Shown here one piece after another: positions 54,293 to 64,000 of a stretch of DNA of 64,000 nt; position 1 is the stretch's first letter, and each line of letters opens with the position of its first letter. Under the pieces are notes generated by a model that searched no databases, was not told the origin of the DNA, and worked only from the letters and a program-made list of their open reading frames with translations. The translations under genes were made by a program, and so were the position numbers. The stretch covers positions 1-64,000 of the forward strand of contig NZ_RXFT01000003.1 in assembly GCF_003952165.1 (NCBI RefSeq). Direction: 5' to 3'. Source of the DNA: Variovorax guangxiensis (lineage in GTDB: Bacteria; Pseudomonadota; Gammaproteobacteria; Burkholderiales; Burkholderiaceae_C).

Positions 54293-54823
54293 ATGGTCCA
54301 CGCCCCTAACGGCTGGATCGATGGCGTCATCGCCGGCATCTGCCGCGCGGTGCTCTGGCTGTCGACCTCCGTCATCTTCCTGATCCTCGTGGTCAACACG
54401 GTGCTGCGCTATGCCACCGGCTCCAGCCTGGAGTGGGCCAACGAGGTGCCCGAGCTGCTGTTTCCCTGGCTCGTCATGGCCGGCGTCGTCATCGCCGCGC
54501 AGCAGGGCGCGCACATCGCCACCACGTTCTTGATGGACGCGCTGCCTGCTGGCGCACGCCGTGTGGTTGCCACGTTCGCCTGGCTCGTCGTGGCGGCGAT
54601 GTACGGCACGCTGTCGGTCGCCACCTTCCGCATGCTGGAAATCGTGCACGACGAGAAGTCGCCGATCCTGCAAGTGCCGGGCTCGGTCACCTATGGCTGC
54701 GTGATGGGGGGCATGGCCCTGCTCGCGGCGCTGGCCCTGCAATCGGGCGTCAAGACGTGGCGCAGCACGCCGCTGCCGCCTTCAGCCGACGCGGAGCCGG
54801 TCGTCCCGGCCGCCCACTGGTAA
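54293..54823 (+). CDS. dctQ: TRAP transporter small permease (DctQ family)
   Basis: A 176-residue four-helix membrane subunit: SSLEWANEVPELLFPW near residues 43-58 is the usual conserved block after helix 1. The ATG at 54293 has a perfect AAGGAG nine bases upstream. It pairs with the large permease that follows. Confidence 0.93.
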   Translation: MVHAPNGWIDGVIAGICRAVLWLSTSVIFLILVVNTVLRYATGSSLEWANEVPELLFPWLVMAGVVIAAQQGAHIATTFLMDALPAGARRVVATFAWLVVAAMYGTLSVATFRMLEIVHDEKSPILQVPGSVTYGCVMGGMALLAALALQSGVKTWRSTPLPPSADAEPVVPAAHW

Positions 54824-54847
54824 AGCGCAACACGACAAGGACCCGAC

Positions 54848-56107
54848 ATGAGTGCCCTGATTCTTCTCGTGTTCATGGTGGCCGCCGTGGCGGCCATGCC
54901 CATCGCTCATGCGCTGCTCGTGGCAGCCATGGCCGCGGCGGCCAGTTCGGACAAGGTGCCTCTCGACCTGCTGGTGCAGCAGATGGTCGCGCAGGTGCAG
55001 AGCTTCCCACTGATCGCCATCCCTTTCTTCATGCTCACCGGCAGCCTCATGATGGGCGGCAAGCTGGGCGAAGCGCTGGTCGGCGTGCTGTCCACGCTGC
55101 TGGGGCGCTTCCACGGCGGCCCCGCCCAGGTCGGCGTTCTGTCCTCCACGCTGTTCGGCGGCGTGTCGGGCTCGGCGGTGGCGGATGCCTCGGCCATCGG
55201 CTCGCTCATGATCCCCTGGCACAAGCGCCTGGGGTACCCCGCGGCCTTCTCGGCGGCCACGCTGGCGGCGGCCGCCACCATCGACATCCTGATCCCGCCG
55301 TCGATCCCGATGATCCTCTTCGCGTTGACAGCCAACGCGTCGATCGCCGACCTGTTCGTCGCCGGCGTGCTGCCCGGCCTGCTGATGTGCGGCGGCTTCA
55401 TGTTCATGTGCTGGTGGGTGGGCCGGCGCCGCAACTTCCCGCGCGAGACCGCGCCCTTCGACGGCATCGCATTCCGCAGGCATCTGGCTTACGCCTCGCC
55501 CGCGGTGCTGTTGCCCGTGCTCATCATCATCTTCCTGCGCTTCGGCATCGCGACGCCGACCGAGGTGGCCGTTCTGTCGACCCTGTATGCGGGCGTCGTG
55601 TCGGCGGTGATCTATCGCGACCTGGGCTGGAAGCGCCTGAACGACGCGGTGGTGCACGCAGGCTTGGCAACCGGCGTGGTGCTGCTGGTGATCATGGCCT
55701 CCGCCGCCATCGGCTGGCTGCTCACCTTCGACCAGATGCCCCAGGGCATCGCGCAGTGGGTGCAGCAGAACGTGCATGCGAAGGTGCTCGTGATCCTGCT
55801 GATGAACCTGCTCATGCTCTTCCTCGGCATGTTCATCGACCTGCCTGCGGCCATCCTGCTGCTGACGCCGGTGTTCGTTCCGCTGGCGAATTCCATCGGC
55901 ATGGACATGACCCAGCTCGGGATCATGATGGTCGTCAACCTCGCCATCGGCCTGTACACGCCGCCGGTGGGCACCACGCTGTTCATCACCAGCGCGCTGG
56001 CCAAGGTCAAGGTCGGGCAGACCGTGCGCGAACTGGGCCCGTTCTACCTCGTCGCCTTTGGCGTCCTGGCCCTCGTGTCGTATTTCCCGTCCTTCATCCT
56101 GAAGTGA
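54848..56107 (+). CDS. dctM: TRAP transporter large permease (DctM family)
   Basis: A 419-residue polytopic sodium-coupled permease with about twelve hydrophobic segments. It has IPFFMLTGSLMMGG near residues 58-71, FGGVSGSAVADASAIGSLMIP near 102-122, and INLP-type MVVNLAIGLYTPPVGT near 360. It completes the dctPQM transporter. Confidence 0.94.
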   Translation: MSALILLVFMVAAVAAMPIAHALLVAAMAAAASSDKVPLDLLVQQMVAQVQSFPLIAIPFFMLTGSLMMGGKLGEALVGVLSTLLGRFHGGPAQVGVLSSTLFGGVSGSAVADASAIGSLMIPWHKRLGYPAAFSAATLAAAATIDILIPPSIPMILFALTANASIADLFVAGVLPGLLMCGGFMFMCWWVGRRRNFPRETAPFDGIAFRRHLAYASPAVLLPVLIIIFLRFGIATPTEVAVLSTLYAGVVSAVIYRDLGWKRLNDAVVHAGLATGVVLLVIMASAAIGWLLTFDQMPQGIAQWVQQNVHAKVLVILLMNLLMLFLGMFIDLPAAILLLTPVFVPLANSIGMDMTQLGIMMVVNLAIGLYTPPVGTTLFITSALAKVKVGQTVRELGPFYLVAFGVLALVSYFPSFILK

Positions 56108-56146
56108 CCCAGATCCCCCATCCCCCGTGTCTTCTAGGAGAAATTC

Positions 56147-57025
56147 ATGACCGATTCCGCGGCGTTGCCTTCAACGGCCACGCAAGCGCTGGCACAGGCT
56201 GCCTGGCGCATCCGCCGTTACGCCCTGCGCATGGGCGAAGTGCAGGGACAGGGCTACATCGGCCAGGCCCTGGGCTGGGCCGACGTGCTGGCCGTGGCTT
56301 ACCGCCACGCCCTCACCCTGCGTCCCCGCGAGCCCGAATGGGAAGGCCGCGACCGCTTCCTGCTCTCGCATGGTCACTACGCGATTGCCCACTATGCGGC
56401 GCTCATCGAGGCCGGCGTGATCGACGAGAGCGAACTCGAGACCTACGGTGGCGACGACAGCCGCCTGCCCATGTCCGGCATGGCCGCGTACACGCCCGGC
56501 ATGGAGATCTCCGGCGGCTCGCTGGGCCAGGGACTGGTCATTGCCGTCGGCATGGCGCTGGGCCTCAAGCAGAAGAAGAATCCGGCCTTCGTCTACAACT
56601 CGATGTCCGACGGCGAGCTCGACGAAGGGTCGACCTGGGAGGCCGCCATGGCCGCCGCTCATCACCGGCTGGACAACCTGGTCTGCCTGGTCGACATCAA
56701 CAATCAGCAGGCCGACGGCCCTTCGAGCAAGGTACTGGGCTTCGAACCCCTGGCCGACAAATGGGCGGCGTTCGGCTGGCACGTCCAGCGTGTGGACGGC
56801 AACGACCTGCCGGCCGTGCTGAGCGCCTTCGACACAGCCCGCGGCCTGCGCGAGGCCAAGCCGCGCGTGATCCTGTTCGACACGCTGATGGGCAAGGGCG
56901 TGCCTTTTCTGGAGCAGCGCGAAAAGAACCACTTCATCCGCGTCGACCCGCCCGAATGGCAGCAGGCGCTGGCCATCCTCGACGCGAGCCGCCCCGAACC
57001 ATCCACCGAAGGAGCCCTGGCATGA
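56147..57025 (+). CDS. Transketolase, N-terminal (TPP-binding) subunit
   Basis: A 292-residue half-transketolase: GYIGQALGWADVLAVAY near 35-51, LSHGHYAIAHYAAL near 73-86, GGSLGQGL near 123-130, and the TPP/magnesium site SDGELDEGSTWEA...DINNQQADG near 155-188. Split transketolases of this kind act with a C-terminal partner and often work on less common ketoses or keto acids. Its stop overlaps the ATG of that partner (57022-57025). Confidence 0.93.
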   Translation: MTDSAALPSTATQALAQAAWRIRRYALRMGEVQGQGYIGQALGWADVLAVAYRHALTLRPREPEWEGRDRFLLSHGHYAIAHYAALIEAGVIDESELETYGGDDSRLPMSGMAAYTPGMEISGGSLGQGLVIAVGMALGLKQKKNPAFVYNSMSDGELDEGSTWEAAMAAAHHRLDNLVCLVDINNQQADGPSSKVLGFEPLADKWAAFGWHVQRVDGNDLPAVLSAFDTARGLREAKPRVILFDTLMGKGVPFLEQREKNHFIRVDPPEWQQALAILDASRPEPSTEGALA

Positions 57026-58035
57026 GCCAAGCCATCGCAGAGAAAGCAAAGCCCCGGCTGACGACGTCGGCCATGATCGCCTCCATCGCCTCCGAAGGCC
57101 AGCGTGTCAAGGCGGCCCCCTTCGGCAAGGCCCTGGTGGAGTACGCCGCCGATCGGCCCGAGGTCGTGGGCCTGACGGCCGACCTCGCCAAATACACGGA
57201 CCTGCATCTTTTCGCCCAGGCCTATCCCGAGCGCTTCTTCCAGATGGGCATGGCCGAGCAACTGCTCATGGGAGCCGCCGGCGGACTGGCCAAGGAGGGG
57301 CTCGTGCCCTTCGCGACCACCTATGCCGTCTTCGGCACCCGGCGCGCCTACGACTTCATCCACCAGGTGATCGCCGAGGAAAACCTCAACGTCAAGATCT
57401 GCTGCGCGCTGCCGGGCCTCACCACCGGCTACGGGCCCAGCCACCAGGCCACCGAAGACATCGCCATGATGCGCGGCGTGCCCGGCCTGACCATCGTGGA
57501 TCCGTGCGACGCCCTGGACATCGAGCAGGCCGTGCCGCAGATCGCACAGCACCCCGGGCCGGTCTACATGCGCCTGCTGCGCGGCCAGGTGCCGCTGGTT
57601 CTGGACGAGATCGAGGGCTACCGCTTCGAGCTCGGCAAGGCCAGGATGCTGCGCGAGGGCGCAGACGTGCTGGTCATCTCCAGCGGCATCCTCACCATGC
57701 GTGCGCTGGAAGTGGCGCAGGACCTGGCCGCCGACCGCGTCGGTGTGGCCGTGCTGCACTGCCCGACCATCAAGCCCCTCGATGAAGCCGCCATCGTCGC
57801 CGCCGTCGGCGCGGCGCCGCGTCTCGTGGTCGTCGCCGAGAACCATTCGGTGGTCGGTGGCCTCGGCGAGGCGGTGGCGTCGGCGCTGCTGCGTCACCGT
57901 GTGCAGCCCGCCCGCTTCGAACTCGCCGGCCTGCCCGACGCCTTCCTCGATGCGGGTGCGTTGCCAACCCTGCACGATCGCTACGGCATCAGCCGGGAAG
58001 TACTGGGGCGGCGCATCCGCGGCTGGCTGGGCTGA
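57022..58035 (+). CDS. Transketolase, C-terminal (Pyr plus C) subunit
   Basis: A 337-residue partner subunit. FFQMGMAEQLLMGAA near 72-86 carries the catalytic glutamate that activates thiamine, followed by the PYR domain and a C-terminal domain from ~200 (GADVLVISSGIL, PTIKPLDE, ENHSVVGGLGEAV). The active site forms between this and the N-terminal subunit. It ends the SDR/TRAP/transketolase run. The 150-bp gap to glmS is convergent, and I see no hairpin in it. Confidence 0.93.
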   Translation: MSQAIAEKAKPRLTTSAMIASIASEGQRVKAAPFGKALVEYAADRPEVVGLTADLAKYTDLHLFAQAYPERFFQMGMAEQLLMGAAGGLAKEGLVPFATTYAVFGTRRAYDFIHQVIAEENLNVKICCALPGLTTGYGPSHQATEDIAMMRGVPGLTIVDPCDALDIEQAVPQIAQHPGPVYMRLLRGQVPLVLDEIEGYRFELGKARMLREGADVLVISSGILTMRALEVAQDLAADRVGVAVLHCPTIKPLDEAAIVAAVGAAPRLVVVAENHSVVGGLGEAVASALLRHRVQPARFELAGLPDAFLDAGALPTLHDRYGISREVLGRRIRGWLG

Positions 58036-58184
58036 GGGGCGTTCGAACGGCTTCGGGCCCGCGCTTTGGCGCCATCGGTGCGGCGCCGGTCGTTTTCACC
58101 GAGTGACTACGCAGACCGCGTCATTTCTCGAGGAGCGGTCAGCGCCAGCTGCGTTGAACGCCCTTCCACCAGCCACCCCCAGCC

Positions 58185-60065
<1,881 letters not shown>

Positions 60066-60158
60066 GGTGAGCTGCCTTTGAATGGAGAAGAGGTTCGATG
60101 GTAGGAAGGCATGGAAGAAATATGCATTCAAAATTCAATTGATTTCGTACTTTTATTT

Positions 60159-60179
60159 CTCCATTTCGGATGATTGGAG
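60159..60179. promoter_or_regulatory. Imperfect palindrome in the glmS-asnC divergent gap
   Basis: CTCCA (60159-60163) and TGGAG (60175-60179) are complements 11 bp apart, in the AT-rich gap. Possible second AsnC-family or promoter-proximal site; low information. Confidence 0.3.
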
Positions 60180-60183
60180 TTTT

Positions 60184-60210
60184 ATTCCATAATTTCATTG
60201 AATATGGAAT
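60184..60210. promoter_or_regulatory. Inverted repeat over the AsnC-family start codon
   Basis: ATTCCAT (60184-60190) and ATGGAAT (60204-60210) are exact complements 13 bp apart, the second overlapping the ATG at 60204. Likely autoregulatory operator, inferred from symmetry. Confidence 0.45.
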
Positions 60211-60695
60211 CAATTTCCCTCGATTCAACCGACCTCCGCCTGCTCGACGCCCTGCAGCGCGACGCCTCCCAGACCAACCAGCGCCTGGCCGCCGACGTGG
60301 GCATCTCACCGCCCACCTGCCTGCGCCGCGTGCAGCGGCTGCGCGACGTCGGCCTCATCGAGCGCCAGGTGGCGCTGCTGTCGCCCGACCGGCTCGCCGC
60401 GGTGCTGGGCCACGGCCTGCAGGCGGTGATCGAGATCTCGCTCGACCGGCAGGACGCCGCCTCGCTCGACGCCTTCGAGACGCGCGTGATCGCCGACGAC
60501 GCGGTCCAGCAGTGCTGGCGCGTGTCGCCCGGTCCGGACTTCATCCTGGTGGTGGCGTCGCGCGACATGCCGGACTACGGCGCGCTCACGCAGCGCCTGT
60601 TCACGGCCGATGCGAACGTGCGCAACGTCAAGGCCTTCTTCAGCCTGAAGCGCGCGAAGTTCGAGCCCCGGATGCCGCTGGCATCGGGGGCCTGA
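60204..60695 (+). CDS. Lrp/AsnC-family transcriptional regulator
   Basis: A 163-residue regulator with N-terminal helix-turn-helix (DLRLLDALQRDASQTNQRLAADVG, then TCLRRVQRLRDVGLI) and a RAM domain (VQQCWRVSPGPDFILVV near 110). ATG 60204 is used; a TTG at 60174 is possible. It lies between glmS and glmU, divergent from glmS. It may regulate itself and possibly glmS, or an amino-acid gene elsewhere. Confidence 0.9.
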   Translation: MESISLDSTDLRLLDALQRDASQTNQRLAADVGISPPTCLRRVQRLRDVGLIERQVALLSPDRLAAVLGHGLQAVIEISLDRQDAASLDAFETRVIADDAVQQCWRVSPGPDFILVVASRDMPDYGALTQRLFTADANVRNVKAFFSLKRAKFEPRMPLASGA

Positions 60696-60704
60696 AGGCC
60701 GTCG

Positions 60705-62147
60705 TCAGGCCTTCGGCTTCTTCTGGGGACGCTTCCAGTTCGGGAAGCTCACCGCCTTGCTGCGCGCCACGGTGAGCGCGCCCGGCTCGGTCGACTTGTT
60801 GATGGTCGAGCCGCCGCCGATGGTGCCGCCCGCGCCGATGGTGATGGGCGCCACCAGCACGCAGTTGCTGCCCACGTGCACGTCGTCGCCGATCACGGTG
60901 CGGTGCTTGTTGGCGCCGTCGTAGTTGGCGGTGATGCTGCCCGCGCCGTAGTTCACGCGCTCGCCCACGGTGGCGTCGCCCAGGTAGGCCAGGTGGTTGG
61001 CCTTGGCGCCGGCGGCCAGCGTGGAGTTCTTCACTTCGACGAAGTTGCCGATGTGCACCTCGGCGCCCAGCTGCGCGCCGGGCCGCAGGCGCGCGAAGGG
61101 GCCGATCAGCGCACCCGCGCCGACGGTGACGCCGGACTTCTCGCCCTCGATGTGGGTGAAGGGATGGATCACCGCGCCGGCCTCGATGCGCGCATTGGCG
61201 ATCACGCAGTTCGCGCCGATGCGCACGCCCTCGCCCAGCGACACCGCGCCCTCGAAGACGCAGTTGACGTCGATCTCCACGTCGCCCGCGCATTCGAGCG
61301 TGCCGCGCAGGTCGAAGCGCGCCGGGTCGGCCAGGCGCACGCCCTGCTCCATCAGCGCGTTCGCCTGGCGCAGCTGCCATGCGCGCTCCAGCGCCGCGAG
61401 CTGTGCGGGGCTGTTGATGCCGGCCACCTGCAGCGCGTCGGTGGTGATGTGCGCGACCACGGGCACGCCGTCGGCGGCCGCGAGCTTCACGACGTCGGTC
61501 AGGTAGTACTCGCCCTGGGCATTGCGGTTGTCCAGCCGGCCGAGCCAGCCCTTGAGCAGGCGCGCGGGCACGGCCATCACGCCGCTGTAGATCTCGCGCA
61601 CCGCGCGCTGGGCCTCGGTGGCGTCCTTGTGCTCGACCACGGCCTGCGCCTCGCCCTGAAGCCCGCCGCTGCCGGCCGCGCGGATGACCCGGCCATAGCC
61701 CGTGGGGTCGTCGAACTCGATGGTCAGCAGCGCCAGCTTGCCGCCGGCACTGGCCGCGACGAGGGCACGCAGGGTTTCTTCGCCGATGAGAGGCACGTCG
61801 CCCGAGAGCACCACCACCGTGCCGTCGTCCGCCAGCAGCGGCGCGGCCTGCTGCACCGCGTGGCCGGTGCCCAGCTGCGGCTCCTGGCGCGCGAAGCGCA
61901 GGCTGGCATCGCCGATGCCGCCGGCCATCGAGGCCTCGACCTGGTCGGCGCCGTGGCCGGTGACCACCACCACGTCGCGCGCCCCGATGCGCGCGGCGGT
62001 GCCCGCCACGTGCGCCAGCAGGGCGCGGCCGCCCAGCCGGTGCAGCACCTTCGGCAGCCTGCTCTTCATGCGGGTACCCTTGCCGGCGGCCATGATGACG
62101 ACGTCGATCGGTCCGTGGTCGCTGTTCTGTTGCGGAGGCTGATTCAT
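60705..62147 (-). CDS. glmU: Bifunctional UDP-N-acetylglucosamine pyrophosphorylase / glucosamine-1-phosphate acetyltransferase
   Basis: Last two steps to UDP-GlcNAc. 480 residues from ATG 62147. The uridyltransferase domain has the AAGKGTRMKSRLPKVLH signature near 20-36, GTGHAVQQA near 95 and GEYYLTDVV near 220. From ~260 the left-handed beta-helix repeats and the acetyltransferase segment follow (IGPFARLRPGA, GNFVEVKNS, NYDGANKHRT). The end is KRPQKKPKA. Together with glmS in the same 4 kb it supplies precursors for peptidoglycan and LPS. Confidence 0.97.
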   Translation of the reverse strand: MNQPPQQNSDHGPIDVVIMAAGKGTRMKSRLPKVLHRLGGRALLAHVAGTAARIGARDVVVVTGHGADQVEASMAGGIGDASLRFARQEPQLGTGHAVQQAAPLLADDGTVVVLSGDVPLIGEETLRALVAASAGGKLALLTIEFDDPTGYGRVIRAAGSGGLQGEAQAVVEHKDATEAQRAVREIYSGVMAVPARLLKGWLGRLDNRNAQGEYYLTDVVKLAAADGVPVVAHITTDALQVAGINSPAQLAALERAWQLRQANALMEQGVRLADPARFDLRGTLECAGDVEIDVNCVFEGAVSLGEGVRIGANCVIANARIEAGAVIHPFTHIEGEKSGVTVGAGALIGPFARLRPGAQLGAEVHIGNFVEVKNSTLAAGAKANHLAYLGDATVGERVNYGAGSITANYDGANKHRTVIGDDVHVGSNCVLVAPITIGAGGTIGGGSTINKSTEPGALTVARSKAVSFPNWKRPQKKPKA

Positions 62148-62187
62148 GCGTTTCTCTTCCAGGATTCGTTGCGCGACTTGCTCGGCA

Positions 62188-63042
62188 ATGAGCCGAATTA
62201 TCGGCGCGCTGCTCGTGGCCACCACCCTGGGCGCCTGCAGCGCCATCCAGCTGGCCTACAACAACCTGCCCACGGTGAGCTACTGGTGGCTCGACGGCTA
62301 CCTCGATTTCGACGGTGCCCAGACCCCGAAGGTGCGCGACGAGCTCGCCCGGCTGCTGGCCTGGCACCGGCAGAACGAGCTGCCGCGCATCGCATCGCTG
62401 CTCAAGGAGGCCGAGACGATGGCCCCGGGCGAGGTGACGCCCGAACAGGTCTGTGCCATGTCCGACCGCATCCGCGAACGCCTGCTGGCCGTGACCGAGC
62501 GCGCCGAGCCCGCCGGCACCGAGCTGGCTCTGAGCCTGAGCGAGGCCCAGCTGCAGCAGCTGGAGCGCAAGTACGCCAAGAACAACGCCGAATACCGCAA
62601 GGACTGGCTCGACCGCACGCCCGCGCAGGTGCACGAGAAGCGCTACGACCAGTTCCTGGAGCGCACCGAGGACTTCTACGGCCGCCTGAGCGCCGAGCAG
62701 CGCGAGCTGCTGAAGCAGCAGGTCGCGCAGTCGGTGTTCGACCCGAAGCTCGCGGACGCCGAGCGCCGCAAGCGCCAACAGGAAGCGCTCAGGCTGCTGC
62801 GTAGCTTCGCCGCCGGCAAGCCTTCGCCCGCCGAGGCGCGCGCCGCGCTGCACGACTACATCCAGCGCATCGCCGAGCCGCCGCCCGGCCCCTGGCGCGA
62901 CCAGCAGCGGGCCCTGCTGCAGGAGGGCTGCCGCAACACCGCGGCCATGCACAACGGCACCAGCGCCAGCCAGCGCGCGCAGGCGGTGCGCCGGCTGCAG
63001 GCCTACCAGGACGATCTGCGCCAGCTGGTGGCGGCGCGCTGA
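62188..63042 (+). CDS. DUF6279-type lipoprotein
   Basis: A 284-residue lipoprotein. The ATG at 62188 gives MSRIIGALLVATTLGAC with a clear lipobox (TLGAC, Cys ~17); a start at 62146 is also open and would add 14 residues. After the lipid cysteine, SAIQLAYNNLPTVSYWWLDGYLDF matches the DUF6279 opening, and the rest is a long helical domain rich in Leu, Arg and Glu with a C-terminal EGCRNTAAMHNGT. The function is unknown. Its possible ATG at 62146 and the glmU start overlap on opposite strands. Confidence 0.78.
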   Translation: MSRIIGALLVATTLGACSAIQLAYNNLPTVSYWWLDGYLDFDGAQTPKVRDELARLLAWHRQNELPRIASLLKEAETMAPGEVTPEQVCAMSDRIRERLLAVTERAEPAGTELALSLSEAQLQQLERKYAKNNAEYRKDWLDRTPAQVHEKRYDQFLERTEDFYGRLSAEQRELLKQQVAQSVFDPKLADAERRKRQQEALRLLRSFAAGKPSPAEARAALHDYIQRIAEPPPGPWRDQQRALLQEGCRNTAAMHNGTSASQRAQAVRRLQAYQDDLRQLVAAR

Positions 63043-63067
63043 AGACGCCGGCTCCGGAGGGCGGAGC

Positions 63068-63838
63068 TCACAACAGCGGTGTCGGCCGTATCGGCCGCTC
63101 GAAGTAGTCGCCCAGCGCTTCGAGCGCATGCGGCTCCATGATGCGCAGCCAGCCGGCGTCGATCTTGTACAGCCCCAGGCGCTGCAGCCGCCGCAGCGTC
63201 TTGTTGGTGTGCACCAGCGAAAGCCCCAGCGCGTCGGCGATGTGCTGCTGGTTGAACGGAAACTCGACCCAGCCGTCGCGCTCCATGCCTACGCGCTGCG
63301 CCCGGCGGTACAGGTGCATCAGCAGCATCGCCACCCGTTCGCCGGCATTGCGCCGGCCGGCGGTGACGAGGTTGTCGTCGACCATCTTCTCTTCGCGCGC
63401 GGCCAGCCAGGTGATGTCGTAGCCGAGCTTGGGCTGGGCATGGAACAGCTCCCACAGCCGGTCACGCGAGAAGGCGCACAGCGTGACGTCGGAGACCGCC
63501 TCGACGCCGTGGGTCTGGCCGTCGGCGAACTCGTCCTGCAGGCCCAGGAAATCGCCGGGAAGCAGAAAGCTCAGGATCTGCCGCCGGCCGTCGCTCAGCG
63601 TCTTGTAGCGGAAAGCCCACCCCGCATAGAGGGTGAACAGCTGCGCGCTGCGCCGGTGCTCCTCGATGATCGCGCCGCCGGCCTCCACGCGGCGGGCGCC
63701 CACGCGGAAGGACTGGATGGTCTTCAATTCCTCCTGCGAGCACGGCAGGAAGGCGTCCAGGCGGCGCAACGCGCATCGGTCGCACGAATTCGCGCCGACG
63801 GGCGGGGCGGCGGCAGCTGGGTAGTCCTCGAATTTCAC
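63068..63838 (-). CDS. Crp/Fnr-family transcriptional regulator
   Basis: A 256-residue regulator: cyclic-nucleotide-type sensor domain (~25-155; LFTLYAGWAFRYKTL, LLPGDFLGLQDE) and a C-terminal winged helix with FNQQHIADALGLSLVHTNKTLRRLQ near 195. The N-terminus has CDRCALRRLDAFLPC (Cys about 19, 22 and 32), plus another in VTLCAF near 120. The number recalls the Fnr iron-sulfur ligands, but the spacing does not match exactly. Oxygen or redox sensing is possible, not established. Confidence 0.88.
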   Translation of the reverse strand: MKFEDYPAAAAPPVGANSCDRCALRRLDAFLPCSQEELKTIQSFRVGARRVEAGGAIIEEHRRSAQLFTLYAGWAFRYKTLSDGRRQILSFLLPGDFLGLQDEFADGQTHGVEAVSDVTLCAFSRDRLWELFHAQPKLGYDITWLAAREEKMVDDNLVTAGRRNAGERVAMLLMHLYRRAQRVGMERDGWVEFPFNQQHIADALGLSLVHTNKTLRRLQRLGLYKIDAGWLRIMEPHALEALGDYFERPIRPTPLL

Positions 63839-63930
63839 ACCGCACTATAGGCGCCCGGCCTGTGTCTTTTGACATGCCCAGGGCTTCCCCCGGCCACCTA
63901 CACTCTGCGCGCCCCTCCGACTCCGAACGC

Positions 63931-64000
63931 ATGACCGACGAAGCAACGCTCCCACTTCACGAAATCTTCTACTGCAGCATGCTCACGCATAGCCTGCCCC
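63931..64000 (+). CDS. Start of a protein, possibly a BLUF photoreceptor (partial)
   Basis: Only the first 23 residues are inside the window (MTDEATLPLHEIFYCSML). The F-Y-C-S strand near residue 13 resembles the opening of BLUF domains, which bind FAD and sense blue light, but this is too little sequence for a firm call. The 3' part lies beyond the window. Confidence 0.35.
   Translation, partial: MTDEATLPLHEIFYCSMLTHSLP

Noticed and set aside
54433..58035. 1200-codon frame covering the TRAP and transketolase genes
   Set aside because: Only its last 337 codons are the transketolase C subunit. The earlier part is an out-of-phase reading of dctQ, dctM and the N subunit.
56147..58035. Sulfoquinovose transketolase pathway assignment
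   Set aside because: Split transketolases occur there, but no sulfoquinovosidase, sulfofructose-forming isomerase, or sulfolactaldehyde enzyme is nearby.

Overview
The window is GC-rich, densely coded DNA from a betaproteobacterium. The best guess is Comamonadaceae, probably Variovorax or a close relative. This rests on general resemblance: a PutA without the N-terminal DNA-binding domain, many LysR and AsnC regulators, TRAP and Dpp-type ABC uptake systems, many small oxidoreductase operons and an OXA-57-like beta-lactamase. No rRNA, tRNA, CRISPR array, intact mobile element or replication origin was seen. Most genes look chromosomal and complete. Clear decay appears only at 24.8-25.4 kb (truncated hydrolase) and 51.0-51.2 kb (transposase remnant).

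Layout. 0-3 kb: the 3' end of a Tli4-like immunity gene, the DAHP synthase aroG, and a SUKH-like (SMI1/KNR4) protein. 3-10 kb (minus): galM, then a very large CapA / MurF-like ligase fusion translationally coupled to a secreted alpha/beta hydrolase. 10-15.5 kb: LysR divergent from a DMT exporter plus an Old Yellow Enzyme, then a GNAT / XRE-cupin pair and a secreted esterase. 15.6-25 kb: putA, an AhpD-like protein, a hypothetical, katG with a readable OxyR site and promoter, and a tautomerase/SDR operon divergent from LysR. 25-27.4 kb: a class D beta-lactamase followed closely by a polysaccharide deacetylase.

27.5-42 kb is a catabolic region. It has an AsnC regulator, a class III aminotransferase, a GhrA-like reductase and a GNAT on the minus strand. 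On the plus strand, a HAD hydrolase, an amine/amino-acid oxidase, a complete Dpp-type ABC transporter, a tartrate/malate-type dehydrogenase and succinate-semialdehyde dehydrogenase form one run. The likely job is uptake and oxidation of a polyamine, amino acid or small peptide.

42-50.8 kb is a second catabolic cluster: cupin, aldehyde dehydrogenase, two closely similar DadA-like oxidoreductases flanking an ornithine-cyclodeaminase-family / serine-threonine-dehydratase-family pair, an MFS carrier and an Asp/Glu racemase. The gene content suggests metabolism of an unusual, possibly beta-hydroxylated or D-configured, amino acid. 51.4-58 kb holds a LysR divergent from an SDR, a three-part TRAP transporter and a split transketolase. 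No kinase is present, which suggests C2 cleavage of an imported, possibly unphosphorylated acid. 58-64 kb is housekeeping: glmS and glmU flanking an AsnC regulator, a DUF6279-type lipoprotein, a Crp/Fnr regulator, and the first codons of a possible BLUF protein.

The least ordinary items are the CapA / Mur-ligase fusion, the duplicated DadA cluster, the kinase-free TRAP / transketolase operon, the SDR lacking its catalytic tyrosine, and the OXA / deacetylase pair.
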